This document shows positions 53,129-62,851 of a stretch of DNA of 64,000 nt, in pieces. The translations under genes and the position numbers were made by a program. Each line of letters opens with the position of its first letter. Positions within the stretch are counted from its first letter, which is position 1. The notes below the pieces were generated by a model. That model made no database searches, was not told the origin of the DNA, and saw nothing but the letters and a program-made list of their open reading frames with translations. Source of the DNA: Oleisolibacter albus. Lineage in GTDB: Bacteria; Pseudomonadota; Alphaproteobacteria; Azospirillales; Azospirillaceae. Where the stretch lies: the NCBI RefSeq assembly GCF_003336875.1, contig NZ_QGNJ01000012.1, positions 82,201-146,200 on the forward strand, read 5' to 3'.

Positions 53129-54921
53129 ACGGGGTGTCCGTGACCGTCACGCCGGACCAGTGGATCATCTTCGCCATTCTGGGGGGCACGCTGGCCCTCT
53201 TCATCTGGGACCGCTGGCGCTATGACGTGGTGGCCCTGGCGGCCCTGGTCGTGTCGGTGGCCGCGGGCGTGGTCGCGCCGGACGAGGCCTTTTCCGGCTT
53301 CAGCGATCCCGCCGTCATCACCGTGGCCGCGGTGCTGGTGCTGAGCGCCGCCATCCGCAATTCCGGCGTGCTGGACCATCTGCTGCGCCCGCTGCTGCCG
53401 CGGCTGACCAGCCCCGACGGGCAGGTCTTCGCCCTGGCCGGCATGGTGGCCGTGCTGTCGGCCTTCATGAACAATGTGGGGGCGCTGGCCGTGTTCCTGC
53501 CGGTGGCGCTGCGCCTGTGCCAGCGCACCGGGCGCTCGCCCGCCGCCGTGCTGATGCCCATGTCCTTCGCCTCGCTGCTGGGCGGGCTCATCACCCTGAT
53601 CGGCACGCCGCCCAACATCCTGATCAGCGGCGTGCGCGCCGACATGCTGGGCCATGGCTACGCCATGTTCGACTTCGCCCCCGTGGGGCTGGGCATCACC
53701 GCCGCCGGCCTTCTTGTGATCGGGTTCGGCTGGCGCCTGATCCCGCGCGACCGCCGCGGCCAGGCGGCGGCCGAGGACAGGTTCCGCATCGAGGACTACA
53801 CCACCGAGGTGCGGGTGCCGGACGGGTCGCCCTTCATCGGCCGCAGCGTGGCCGCGCTGGAGGATGCGGGGGAGGCCGACATCACCGTGGCCGCCATCAT
53901 CCGCGAGAATTTCCGCCGCTATGTGCCGCATGGGCACTGGATGCTGCTGGGCGGCGACATCCTCCAGGTCGAGGGCGATCCCACCATCGTCAAGCGGGTG
54001 GCCGACACGGCCCGGCTGGAACTGGTGGGCGGCGAGGAGGTGGGGGCCGACCCCGCCGGCGAGGGCTATGGCGTGGTCGAGGCCGTGGTCACGGACATCT
54101 CCGCCGTGGTCGGCTGCACCCCGGCCGAGCTGAAACTCCGGCAGCGCTTCGGCGTCAACCTGCTGGCCATGGGCCGGCGTGACCGCCGGGCCATCACCCG
54201 GCTGAAGCTGGTGAAGTTCCGCCCCGGCGACGTGCTGGTGCTGCAGGGCCGGCTGGAGGCCATGCCCGACATGCTGAACGAGCTGGGCCTGCTGCCGCTG
54301 GCAGAACGCAACCTGCAACTGGGCCGGCCGCGCCAGCTGTTGCTGCCGGTCCTGGCACTGGCGGCCGGGGTGCTGCTGTCCATGACCGGGCTTCTGCCCA
54401 TCGGCGTGGCCTTCGTCGGCGCCATCCTGGCCCTGGTGCTGCTGGGGGTCATCCCCCTGCGTGAGGCCTATGGCAGCATCGAATGGCCGGTCGTCGTGCT
54501 GCTGGGGGCGCTGATCCCCGTCAGCGGCGCCCTGCGCGGCACCGGCGGGACCGAGGTCATCGCCGCCCTGCTGACCGGGGCCATGCAGTCGCTGCCGCCC
54601 CTGGCAGCTGTCGCCCTGATGATGGGCGCCACCATGCTGGTGACGCCGGTGCTGAACAATGCCGCCACGGTCCTGGTCATGGCGCCCATCGGGGTGGGGC
54701 TGGCGCAGGGGCTGGGACTCAGTCCCGACCCGTTCCTGATGGCGGTGGCGGTGGGGGCCAGCTGCGATTTCCTGACCCCCATCGGCCACCAGTCCAACAC
54801 CCTGGTCATGGGGCCGGCCGGGTACCGCTTCAGCGATTACTGGCGCCTGGGTCTGCCGCTGTCGCTGACGGTGCTGGCCGTGGGCGTGCCGCTGATCGCC
54901 CTGGCCTGGCCGCTGTCCTGA
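53125..54921 (+). CDS. SLC13/DASS family permease with TrkA-C domains
   Basis: 598 residues from a GTG start that overlaps the CBS gene. Twelve or so TM helices, with GGLITLIGTPPNILISGVRADM and VLNNAATVLVMAPIGVGLAQGLGLSPDPFLMAVAVGASCDFLTPIGHQSNTLVMGPAGYRFSDY as Na+/dicarboxylate-sulfate symporter motifs. Two RCK_C (TrkA-C) domains lie between about residues 220 and 370. Substrate probably sulfate or dicarboxylates; uncertain. Confidence 0.93.
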   Translation: MNGVSVTVTPDQWIIFAILGGTLALFIWDRWRYDVVALAALVVSVAAGVVAPDEAFSGFSDPAVITVAAVLVLSAAIRNSGVLDHLLRPLLPRLTSPDGQVFALAGMVAVLSAFMNNVGALAVFLPVALRLCQRTGRSPAAVLMPMSFASLLGGLITLIGTPPNILISGVRADMLGHGYAMFDFAPVGLGITAAGLLVIGFGWRLIPRDRRGQAAAEDRFRIEDYTTEVRVPDGSPFIGRSVAALEDAGEADITVAAIIRENFRRYVPHGHWMLLGGDILQVEGDPTIVKRVADTARLELVGGEEVGADPAGEGYGVVEAVVTDISAVVGCTPAELKLRQRFGVNLLAMGRRDRRAITRLKLVKFRPGDVLVLQGRLEAMPDMLNELGLLPLAERNLQLGRPRQLLLPVLALAAGVLLSMTGLLPIGVAFVGAILALVLLGVIPLREAYGSIEWPVVVLLGALIPVSGALRGTGGTEVIAALLTGAMQSLPPLAAVALMMGATMLVTPVLNNAATVLVMAPIGVGLAQGLGLSPDPFLMAVAVGASCDFLTPIGHQSNTLVMGPAGYRFSDYWRLGLPLSLTVLAVGVPLIALAWPLS

Positions 54922-54936
54922 CCTCCGGCCCGATCC

Positions 54937-54957
54937 CCCGGCCTGTCCCTGGCCGGG
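54937..54957. terminator. Hairpin between convergent SLC13 and MCP genes
   Basis: A 7-bp stem (CCCGGCC / GGCCGGG) with a 7-base loop, 15 bp after SLC13 and 8 bp after the MCP gene. No T run, so weak. Confidence 0.35.
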
Positions 54958-54964
54958 CGCCGGC

Positions 54965-56272
54965 TCAGTCCAGGCCGGCCAGGAAGCCGTTGACCTCCCC
55001 GTCCAGGCGGCGGGCCTGATCGGCCAGAGTGGTGGCCGTGCGCACCACGCCCTGGATGGCCGTGGCCGCCTGGCTGGTGACATCATTGACCGTGCGGACG
55101 CGGGTGGCGATCTGGTCGGTGCCCTGGGCCGCCTGCAGCACGTTGCGCGAGATCTCCTGCGTGGCCGCCGCCTGCTGCTGCACGGCGGCGGCGATGGTGG
55201 CGGAGATCTGGTCGATGGTGTGGATGGTGTCGCCGATGCCCTGGATGGCGGTCACCGTCTCCCGCGTCGCCTCCTGGATGCCGGCGATCTGGGCCGAGAT
55301 CTCGTCGGTCGCTTTGGCCGTCTGGTTGGCCAGGGCCTTGACCTCCGACGCCACCACGGCGAAGCCCTTGCCGGCCTCGCCGGCGCGGGCCGCCTCGATG
55401 GTGGCGTTCAGCGCCAGCAGATTGGTCTGGCTGGCGATGTTGCTGATGAGCTTCAGCACGTCGCCGATGGTGCGCGCCGCCTGGGCCAGCCCGTCCACCG
55501 TGGTGCCGACACGGTTGGTCCGTTCCACCGCCTCGCGGGCGATGCCGACGGAACGTCCGGCCTGGGTCCCGATCTCGGCGATGGAGGCCGACAGCTCCTC
55601 CGCCGCGGACGCCACGGTCTGCACATTGGCCGCCGCCTGGACCGTGGCGGCGGAGGCATCGGCGGCCTGGCTTGCCGATTTCCCCGCCATCTCCCCCAGC
55701 ATCAGCAGGCTGGACTGCATCTCCGAGGCCGAGGCCAGCACCGACTGCACCACCGACCCGACCGACCGCTCGAAGTTCCCGGCCAGATCGTGGAAGCGCG
55801 CATGCATCTCCTGCTCGTCCTGGACATCGATCAGCGAGCCGCAGGCCCGCAGCGGCGTGCCATGGAGGTCGCGCTTGCAGCCGCCGATGGCCCGGAACCA
55901 GTGATAGCGTCCGTCCCGCATCTGCAGCCGGTAGCGCACATCGAAGGGGGTGGCGCCGCTGCGGTCGTCCAGGAAGGCGAAAAAGGCCGACATGGTCGGC
56001 TGGAAATCGTCGGGATGCAGCCGGTCGGTCCAGGATTCGATACGGTTGGGGAAGGAATCGCCGTCACCATAGCCCAGGAGCTGGCGGTACTGGGTGGACC
56101 AGGTCCAGCGGTTGGCCGGGTCGGTGGGATCGGGAATCCGCAGCAGCACGTCCCAGAGGCCGACACCGGAATGCTGGCCGTACAGGTCCAGGGCTTCGAT
56201 CAGTTCCGCCATCTGCCCCTCGGGGGCGGTGGGGCCGGCGGCGGCAACGGGCTGCTGAAAGAGCGCGAGCAT
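54965..56272 (-). CDS. Soluble PAS-containing chemoreceptor (MCP)
   Basis: 435 residues from ATG 56272. No TM segment. N-terminal PAS domain (about 25-145, [36 protein letters not shown]), then methyl-accepting signalling domain with hairpin tip [23 protein letters not shown] and [16 protein letters not shown] is absent. It would report an intracellular cue to CheA. Orphan: no che genes nearby. Divergent from an Ntn-hydrolase-like gene over a 531-bp gap. Confidence 0.93.
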   Translation of the reverse strand: MLALFQQPVAAAGPTAPEGQMAELIEALDLYGQHSGVGLWDVLLRIPDPTDPANRWTWSTQYRQLLGYGDGDSFPNRIESWTDRLHPDDFQPTMSAFFAFLDDRSGATPFDVRYRLQMRDGRYHWFRAIGGCKRDLHGTPLRACGSLIDVQDEQEMHARFHDLAGNFERSVGSVVQSVLASASEMQSSLLMLGEMAGKSASQAADASAATVQAAANVQTVASAAEELSASIAEIGTQAGRSVGIAREAVERTNRVGTTVDGLAQAARTIGDVLKLISNIASQTNLLALNATIEAARAGEAGKGFAVVASEVKALANQTAKATDEISAQIAGIQEATRETVTAIQGIGDTIHTIDQISATIAAAVQQQAAATQEISRNVLQAAQGTDQIATRVRTVNDVTSQAATAIQGVVRTATTLADQARRLDGEVNGFLAGLD

Positions 56273-56803
56273 GGCAGTCTTCCTTCGCTGGAAACAGGCA
56301 CTGAAAGCGGGCACTGAAAGCAGAGGGGCCGGAGGGGCGCAGGCAGGCCGGACGGTCCGAAGACGGCCCGGTGAAGCGGCGAATCCCTTGATGATCGATG
56401 GCAATCAAAGGATTTATACAGGAAAATCGAACCATGCCGACGGCCATAAACGGCCGCACCGCCTCATTTGATACAGCGCAATATCAATAACGGCTCAATA
56501 TCATCGGAGTATGATTTGGCGGAATAAATCATGCCGCCGGCAAATCTGTTCTGCGGAGGGAGGGGGCGGCCCGTCCGGGGAAGAGAAACGGCGATGGCCG
56601 GGATGCGGCACGGGTGGACGCCGGCCACGGTCCCGCCCCGGCCTGAAAGGGTCGCGGCCGGTGCGGACAGACAACCGCCGGAGGGATTGGCACCGCCTGT
56701 CCGTCCCGGCCGCCACAAAATGTCCCACCGCCTAAAGCGGTTGTTAATTCAAGCCAATCACGATCACCGAACAGATCGGAATTCTGCACGGGATCGTCTT
56801 CGC
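56273..56803. other. Long regulatory region between MCP and Ntn-hydrolase genes
   Basis: 531 bp, AT-rich at 56395-56530. It includes a GGCC dyad (CGGCCATAAACGGCCG), TGATTT/AAATCA at about 56512-56530 and an ACCGC/GCGGT hairpin (56727-56741) before TTGTTAATT. Divergent promoters likely. I found no riboswitch-type core or supported gene. Confidence 0.4.
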
Positions 56804-57373
56804 ATGACTTGCATCGTCGGGCTGGTGGATCAGGGCAATGTCTGGATGGGCGGCGACAGCGCCGGTGTGGCCGGGCTGGACATCAGCCTGCGCGCCGATC
56901 CCAAGGTGTTCCGCAACGGCGCCTGCCTGATCGGCTTCACCAGCTCCTTCCGCATGGGCCAGCTGCTGCGCTTCCGGCTGGCCCCGCCGCCGCGCCGGCC
57001 GGACCAGGACCTGTTCCGCTACATGGTCTGCGACTTCGTCGAGGCGGTGCGGCTGTGCCTGAAGGATGGCGGCTTCGCCCATCGCAGCAACGATGTGGAG
57101 ACCGGCGGCTTCTTCCTGGTGGCCACCGAGGGGCGGCTGTTCTCCATCCAGGACGATTACCAGGTCAGCGAGTTCAACCGCGGCTTCCACGCCATCGGAT
57201 GCGGCTCCGCCTATGCGCTGGGCTCGCTCCACACCACCCGCGACCTGCCGGGCGAGGTGCGGGTGCGCAAGGCCCTGGAAACCGCCGAGCATTTCAGCGG
57301 CGGCGTGCGCGCGCCCTTCCTGATCGACTGCATCGAGGCCGCGGGCCAGCCCCTGCCGCTGCGGGCGGCCTGA
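56804..57373 (+). CDS. Ntn-hydrolase-like (proteasome-type) protein
   Basis: 189 residues from ATG 56804. It begins MTCIVGLVDQGNVWMGGDSAG, a proteasome-beta/HslV-like strand-turn-strand, and continues VFRNGACLIGFTSSFRMGQLLRF. The usual catalytic N-terminal Thr is displaced by Cys (residue 3), so autocatalytic activity is uncertain; relatives occur in phages and bacteria. The C-terminal half is alpha/beta with FSIQDDYQVSEFNRGFHAIGCGSAYALGSL. Terminator follows. Confidence 0.85.
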   Translation: MTCIVGLVDQGNVWMGGDSAGVAGLDISLRADPKVFRNGACLIGFTSSFRMGQLLRFRLAPPPRRPDQDLFRYMVCDFVEAVRLCLKDGGFAHRSNDVETGGFFLVATEGRLFSIQDDYQVSEFNRGFHAIGCGSAYALGSLHTTRDLPGEVRVRKALETAEHFSGGVRAPFLIDCIEAAGQPLPLRAA

Positions 57374-57398
57374 CCCGCCCGGCAAAGCTGCGGCGGAA

Positions 57399-57424
57399 AC
57401 GGGCGGTCGCGGCCGCCCGTTTTC
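57399..57424 (+). terminator. Intrinsic terminator of the Ntn-hydrolase gene
   Basis: ACGGGCGG (57399-57406) pairs with CCGCCCGT (57413-57420), then TTTTCCC. It lies 26 bp after the stop. Confidence 0.85.
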
Positions 57425-57496
57425 CCGTCCCGACACGGGAGCGTAACCGTCCATTTACAAATCGCGCGTGGCATCACGGGCGCCCAACCCGTACTT

Positions 57497-58720
57497 ATGG
57501 CCGCGGCGGGGCATTCTTCGGATTCAAAGGTTGAAGCGTCTCCGCCCTGGACCAATCTTGCCCGGCAGGCGGCGGCGACGTTCCACATCGCTCCCGCGCC
57601 TCCCGGACAGCAGCCGAGGTGGATTGTGCGGCTCACCACCCAGATCGCGGTCGTTCTGGCCATTGCCCTCGCCGGTGGCGCCGGCTGGTATGCGCTGCGC
57701 AGCCAGGGGCCGGCCGGATCGACGGCGCCGCCGCCCGCCGCCCGTCCCGTGCCCGTGGTGGCCGCCGCCGCGGTGCGCGGCGACATCGCCGTCACCTTCG
57801 ATGCCATCGGCACCCTGGCCGCCAACGAGGCGGTGACCATCACCGCCAAGCAGAGCGGTCTGGTCCGCGCCATCAGCTTCGACGAGGGGCAGACGGTCCA
57901 GGCCGGCACGGTGCTGGTGGAGCTGGACGATACTGAGGCGCGGGCCGAGCTGGCCGTGGCCGAGGCCGAGCGCCGCACCGTGGTGCAGGAGCTGGAGCGG
58001 TCGCAGGCCCTGCTGGGCCGTCAGGCCGTGGCCCAGGCCCGCGTCGATGATCTGCGCGTGTCGCTGCAGGCGGCCGAGGCCCGGGTCAACGCCGCCCGCG
58101 CCCGTGTCCACGATCTGACCATCCGCGCCCCCTTCACCGGCGTCACCGGCCTGCGCCGCGTCAGCCCCGGCGCCCTGGTGCAGCCGGGCACCGATGTCAC
58201 CACCCTGGACGATATCCGGGTGCTGCGGCTGGCCTTCACCGTGCCGGAGCTGGCCCTGCGCAGCCTGAAGACCGGCATGCGCGTCGCCGCCGCCAGCAGC
58301 GTCTATGCCGGCCAGAGCTTCGAGGGCACCGTCATCGCCATCGATCCGCGCATCGACCCGGTGACGCGCATGGTGACGGTGATCGCCGCCCTGCCCAACG
58401 AGCAGCGGCTCCTCAAGCCCGGCATGTTCATGACCGTGCAGCTGACGCTGGAGAACCGCAGCAATGTGGTGCTGATCCCGGAGGAGGCACTGGTCCCGGC
58501 CGGGGATCGCCAATATGTGTTCCTGGTGCAGGACGGCCGGGTCGAGCGCCGCCCCGTCGGCATCGGCGCCCGCCGCGCCGGCCAGGTGGAGGTGACCGGC
58601 GGCCTGCGCGACGGCGATCTGGTCGTGGTGCGCGGAACGCAGAAGGTGCGCGACGGCCAGCCGGTGAAGGTCGAGATCCTGGGCGCCGCCCCGGCCGGCC
58701 CCGCCACCAGCCAGACCTGA
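57497..58720 (+). CDS. RND efflux periplasmic adaptor (MFP)
   Basis: 407 residues. An N-terminal cytoplasmic stretch and TM (about 52-70, IAVVLAIALAGGAGWYAL) precede the HlyD-type core: barrel-sandwich EAVTITAKQSGLVRAISFDEGQTVQAGTVLVELDD, a helical hairpin (about 140-200), then IRAPFTGVTGLRRVSPGALVQPG and LKPGMFMTVQLTL. It links the RND pump to an outer-membrane channel. Co-directional with the pump 111 bp away. No TolC-type gene is next to it. Confidence 0.94.
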   Translation: MAAAGHSSDSKVEASPPWTNLARQAAATFHIAPAPPGQQPRWIVRLTTQIAVVLAIALAGGAGWYALRSQGPAGSTAPPPAARPVPVVAAAAVRGDIAVTFDAIGTLAANEAVTITAKQSGLVRAISFDEGQTVQAGTVLVELDDTEARAELAVAEAERRTVVQELERSQALLGRQAVAQARVDDLRVSLQAAEARVNAARARVHDLTIRAPFTGVTGLRRVSPGALVQPGTDVTTLDDIRVLRLAFTVPELALRSLKTGMRVAAASSVYAGQSFEGTVIAIDPRIDPVTRMVTVIAALPNEQRLLKPGMFMTVQLTLENRSNVVLIPEEALVPAGDRQYVFLVQDGRVERRPVGIGARRAGQVEVTGGLRDGDLVVVRGTQKVRDGQPVKVEILGAAPAGPATSQT

Positions 58721-58831
58721 GCCGGGCGGGCGGTCGCGTCCGCGCCGCGCCCCTAGCGCAGCACCCCTGGCGCAGTGCCCTTTCAGTGCCCCTTTTGCCG
58801 TGACAATGACGGACCCCGGGAGACAGCGTCC

Positions 58832-61800
58832 ATGGTGCTCTCCGACCTTTCCATCCAGCGCCCGGTGATGGCCCTGGTGTTCAGCTGCCTTCTCGTGGTC
58901 TTCGGGGTGCTGGGCTACAACCGTCTGCCCGTGCGCGAGCTGCCCAGCATCGACTACCCCATCGTCTCGGTGGAGACCGCCTATCAGGGCGCCAGCGCCG
59001 AGGTGGTCGATAACGAGATCACCGAACGGGTGGAAAGCGCCGTCAACGGCATCGAGGGCATCAAGACCATCCGCTCGACCTCGCGGGAGGGCGGCTCCAC
59101 CGTCCGCATCGAGTTCGACATCGGCCGCAACATCGACGCCGCCGCCAATGATGTGCGCGACCGCGTCAGCCGCATCGCCGACAACCTGCCCGACGAGGCC
59201 GACCCGCCCGAGATCAGCAAGGTCGATGCCGACAGCCAGCCCATCATGTGGCTGACCCTGACCAGCGACCGCATGAGCAAGCTGGAACTGACCGACTTCG
59301 CCACGCGCTATCTGGTGGACGGGCTGGGCACGGTGCCGGGCGTCGCCTCGGTCCGCGTGGGCGGCCGGCGCGAATTCGCCATGCGCATCTGGCTGGACCG
59401 CGGCGCCATGGCCGCCCGTGGCGTCACCGTGGCCGATATCGAACGGGCGGTGCGGGCGGAGAACACCGAACTGCCGGCCGGCCGCATCGAATCCAGCGCC
59501 CGCGAATTCACCGTGCGCACCGACACCCGCCTGTCCCGGCCGCTGCAGTTCGCCCGCATCGTCGTGCGCCAGGAAGGCGAGAATCTGGTGCGGCTGGGCG
59601 ATGTGGCCCGGGTCGAGGTGGGGGCCCGCGACGTGCGCAGCGGCTTCCGCATCAACGGGCTGGAGGCCGTCAGCCTGGGCATCGTGCGCCAGTCCACCGC
59701 CAACACGGTGGAGGTGGCCCGCGCCGTGCGCGCACAGCTCGACAGCTACCGCGCCGCCCTGCCCACGGGCATGAGCCTGGATGTGCGCCATGATGAAAGC
59801 GTGTTCATCGACCAGTCGATCTACGAGGTGTTCCACGCCATCGGCGTGGCCATCCTGCTGGTGGTGGTGGTGGTCTGGGTGTTCCTGCGCTCGCTGCGCG
59901 CCACGCTGATCCCGGTGGTGGCCATTCCCGTCTCCATCGTCGCCGCCTTCGCCGTGCTGGCGGCGCTGGGCTTCTCCATCAATGTGCTGACGCTGCTGGC
60001 CTTCGTGCTGGCCGTGGGGCTGGTGGTGGACGACGCCATCATCGTGGTGGAGAACATCTCCCGCCGCATCGAGGAGGGGGAGCCGCCGCTGCTGGCCGCC
60101 TTCCGCGGCGCCCGCCAGATCGGCTTCGCCGTCATCGCCACCACGGCCGTGCTGATCTCGGTCATCCTGCCGCTGGCCATGCTGGAGGGGACCCAGGGCC
60201 GGCTGCTGCGCGAATTCGCCATCGCCCTGGCCGCCGCCATCTTCTTCTCGGCCCTGGTGGCGCTGACCCTGTCGCCCATGCTGTCGTCGAAGCTGCTGCT
60301 GCCGGACCAGGGGCATGGCCGGTTCTTCCGGAGCACCGAGCGGGTGTTCCAGGCCCTGTCCGACGGCTACGGCCGGGCGCTGTCCTGGGCGCTGGGCGCG
60401 CCGGTGCTGGTGCTGGCCCTGTTTGCCGCCCTGGTGGCGGCCACCGGCATCATCTTCGCCACCCTGCCCAGCGAACTGGCCCCGACCGAGGATCGCGGCG
60501 CCTTCCGCATCTCCATCACCGCGCCCGAGGGCGCCAGCCAGTCCTACACGCTGGAACAGCTGGACAGGACCGAAGCCATCCTGAAGCCCTATGTGGAGCG
60601 GGGTGACGTGGCCTCGATCCTGACCTCGCTCAATCCCGGCTGGGGCGGATCGTCGGGCGTCAACCGCGGCAACATCACCGTGCGCACGCCCGCCTGGGGT
60701 GAAGGCAGCCGCCGCCCGGTGCAGGAGATCGTGGAGGAGCTGCGCGGGCCGCTGATGGCCATTCCCGGTGCCCGCATCATCCCCATCCTGCCCTCCAGCA
60801 TGGGGGCGAGCGGCAACGCCAACCAGATCCAGGTGGTGATCGGCGGCAGCACCTTCGAGGAGCTGGCCGGCTGGCGCGACACGCTGATGGCGCGGCTGGC
60901 CGACGAGCCGGGCCTGACCAGCATCCAGGCCGATTACGACGAGACCAAGCCGCAGCTGCGCATCATCGTCGACCGCGACCGGGCCTCCGACCTCGGCATC
61001 GGCATCGCCGACATCGGCGCCACGCTGGAAACCATGATGGGCGGCCGCGTCGTCACCCGCTGGCTGGAGCGCGGCGAGGAATATGACGTGGTGCTGCAGG
61101 CCAACGACGCCGACCGCACCAGCCCGCGCGACCTGCTGAACATCTATGTGCGCGGGTCGAAGTCCAGCCAGCTGATCCCGCTGCACAATCTGGTCCGTTT
61201 CGTCGATACGGCCGGCGCCACCGAACTCAACCGTTATGACCGGCTGCGCTCGATCACCGTGACCGCCAACCTGGAACCGGGGGTGAGCATGGGCGAGGCC
61301 ATCGCCCTGGTGCGGCAGGCCGCGGCCGACGTGCTGCCGCCCGAGGCCCGCATCAGCTTCGAAGGCGCCGCCAAGCAGCAGCTGGAAGCCTCCGACAGCA
61401 TCCTGTTCGCCTTCGGCATGGCCATGCTGGTGGCGCTGATGGTGCTGGCCGCCCAGTTCGAGAATTTCCGCCTGGGCGTCATGATCCTGTGCTCGGTGCC
61501 GCCGGCCGTGTTCGGTGGCGTGCTGGCCATCGAGCTGACCGGCATGTCGCTGAACATCTACACCCAGATCGGCCTGATCATGCTGATCGGCCTCATCGCC
61601 AAGAACGCCATCCTCATCGTCGAATTCGCCAACCAGCTGCGCGAGGACGGGCTGGACCACCAGCGGGCGGTGCTGGAATCGGCCAAGCTGCGGCTGCGGC
61701 CGATCCTGATGACCTCCATCGCCACCGTGTTCGGCGCCCTGCCCCTGGCGCTGGCCCATGGCGCCGGGGCCGAGTCGCGCTCGGCCATCGGCTGGGTCAT

Positions 61801-61957
61801 CGTCGGCGGCGTCACCGGCGGCACCGTGCTGTCGCTGTTCGTCACCCCGGTGCTGTACCGGCTGTTCGCCAAGGGCGTTCGCCCCGTCGGCGGCATCCGC
61901 CGCACCCTGCAGGAACTGGACGCCCGCTTCGCCGCCAAGGACGTGCCGGCGGAGTGA
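58832..61957 (+). CDS. RND efflux pump, AcrB/HAE-1 family
   Basis: 1041 residues from ATG 58832. TM1 (IQRPVMALVFSCLLVVFGVL), periplasmic porter domain, TM4 with proton-relay acidic pair in GLVVDDAIIVVENISR, TM block AVFGGVLAIELTG, and the C-terminal FVTPVLYRLF. Full length for AcrB-like trimeric drug/proton antiporters. Substrates unknown. It forms a two-gene unit with the adaptor and is followed by an unusual tandem repeat. Confidence 0.96.
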   Translation: MVLSDLSIQRPVMALVFSCLLVVFGVLGYNRLPVRELPSIDYPIVSVETAYQGASAEVVDNEITERVESAVNGIEGIKTIRSTSREGGSTVRIEFDIGRNIDAAANDVRDRVSRIADNLPDEADPPEISKVDADSQPIMWLTLTSDRMSKLELTDFATRYLVDGLGTVPGVASVRVGGRREFAMRIWLDRGAMAARGVTVADIERAVRAENTELPAGRIESSAREFTVRTDTRLSRPLQFARIVVRQEGENLVRLGDVARVEVGARDVRSGFRINGLEAVSLGIVRQSTANTVEVARAVRAQLDSYRAALPTGMSLDVRHDESVFIDQSIYEVFHAIGVAILLVVVVVWVFLRSLRATLIPVVAIPVSIVAAFAVLAALGFSINVLTLLAFVLAVGLVVDDAIIVVENISRRIEEGEPPLLAAFRGARQIGFAVIATTAVLISVILPLAMLEGTQGRLLREFAIALAAAIFFSALVALTLSPMLSSKLLLPDQGHGRFFRSTERVFQALSDGYGRALSWALGAPVLVLALFAALVAATGIIFATLPSELAPTEDRGAFRISITAPEGASQSYTLEQLDRTEAILKPYVERGDVASILTSLNPGWGGSSGVNRGNITVRTPAWGEGSRRPVQEIVEELRGPLMAIPGARIIPILPSSMGASGNANQIQVVIGGSTFEELAGWRDTLMARLADEPGLTSIQADYDETKPQLRIIVDRDRASDLGIGIADIGATLETMMGGRVVTRWLERGEEYDVVLQANDADRTSPRDLLNIYVRGSKSSQLIPLHNLVRFVDTAGATELNRYDRLRSITVTANLEPGVSMGEAIALVRQAAADVLPPEARISFEGAAKQQLEASDSILFAFGMAMLVALMVLAAQFENFRLGVMILCSVPPAVFGGVLAIELTGMSLNIYTQIGLIMLIGLIAKNAILIVEFANQLREDGLDHQRAVLESAKLRLRPILMTSIATVFGALPLALAHGAGAESRSAIGWVIVGGVTGGTVLSLFVTPVLYRLFAKGVRPVGGIRRTLQELDARFAAKDVPAE

Positions 61958-61973
61958 TCCCGCCCGCCTGAAC

Positions 61974-62261
61974 GCCCGGCGCCTGAGGGAACAAGACCCG
62001 CATCGGCGACCGCCGGCCCGCGCCCTCATGGGCGCGCAAGCCAAGCCGCCGCATGGCGGCGCCCGGCGCCTGAGGGAACGGGAACCAGGCCGGCGACCGC
62101 CGGCCCGCGCCCCCATGGGCGCGTAAGCCAAGCCGCCGCATGGCGGCGCCCGGCGTCTGAGGGACAAGACCCGCATCGGCGACCGCCGGCCCGCGCCCCC
62201 ATGGGCGCGTAAGCCAAGCCGCCGGAGGCAGCGCCCGGCGCCTGAGGGAACGGGAACCAGA
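61974..62261. repeat. 87-bp palindromic tandem repeat, 3.3 copies
   Basis: Unit 1 61974-62060 (87 bp), unit 2 62061-62147 (87 bp), unit 3 62148-62232 (85 bp, diverged end) and a partial fourth to 62261. Each starts GCCCGGCG(C/T)CTGAGGGA and contains GCGCCC-CAT-GGGCGC and GCCGCC-GCAT-GGCGGC hairpins. Variation alternates between the short tails GACAAGACCCGCAT-like and GAACGGGAACCAG-like. It lies between the convergent RND pump and a membrane-protein gene and has no gene of its own. Confidence 0.92.
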
Positions 62262-62282
62262 TCCGCCCCGCGGGCGCCGGGA

Positions 62283-62843
62283 CTATCCCGCGGCCCAGCC
62301 GAACAGCAGGGCCGAGGCGGCAAGGGTGGCGAGCATGGCGGCCCCGCCGCCCACGGCCAGGGCATTGGCCAGAGGATCCCCCCCCAGGCGCTGAGCGACG
62401 AAGCGGGTGCCCTGGCGGCCCAGCACCGCGCCGGCAGCGCTGGCCAGGGCCACCAGGGCCAGCCCGCCGACCGGATCGACCGGCAGGCCGTGGAGATGGG
62501 GCAGCAGGGTGACGGGCGGGGCCACCAGCGCCACCTCGAACCCGAACAGCCGGCCCGGCCAGACAAAGCCAAGAGAGACCGCCACCGGCCGGCCCAGCCG
62601 GGCCAGGACCCGTCCCAGGGCCAGGGTCAGGCCGGCGGCGGCGGCCGTGGCCAGCATGCCGCCGCCCGCCCTCAGGGGCAGCCACAGCAGGGCCGCCCCA
62701 TGGCAGAGCAGCAGCAGCGCCAGCCACAGCAGATAGGGGGCCAGCGCCGCGCGCTCCGCCGCCGCCATACCGGTGACGGCGGGGCCGGCGGCAGCCCGGC
62801 CGGGAGCCTGCCCCTGGCCGGCACCTGGATCGGAGATGGGCAT
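62283..62843 (-). CDS. Multi-pass membrane protein, unknown function
   Basis: 186 residues from ATG 62843, with five or six predicted TM helices (about 33-50, 60-78, 98-115, 122-138 and 165-183). No family recognised. It lies 8 bp after the secreted-protein gene, so they form an operon. It may be a small transporter or membrane anchor. Confidence 0.65.
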   Translation of the reverse strand: MPISDPGAGQGQAPGRAAAGPAVTGMAAAERAALAPYLLWLALLLLCHGAALLWLPLRAGGGMLATAAAAGLTLALGRVLARLGRPVAVSLGFVWPGRLFGFEVALVAPPVTLLPHLHGLPVDPVGGLALVALASAAGAVLGRQGTRFVAQRLGGDPLANALAVGGGAAMLATLAASALLFGWAAG

Positions 62844-62851
62844 CCGGCCGT

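Noticed and set aside
56510..56790. Riboswitch or leader before the Ntn-hydrolase gene
   Set aside because: I compared the segment by eye with cobalamin, TPP, SAM and GEMM cores and saw no match; only small dyads.
57524..62572. 1682-codon open frame on the minus strand
   Set aside because: It runs antisense through an intact adaptor and AcrB-type pump, whose plus-strand motifs are unequivocal. Long open shadow frames are common in GC-rich DNA; the protein is Gly/Gln/His-rich with no domain.
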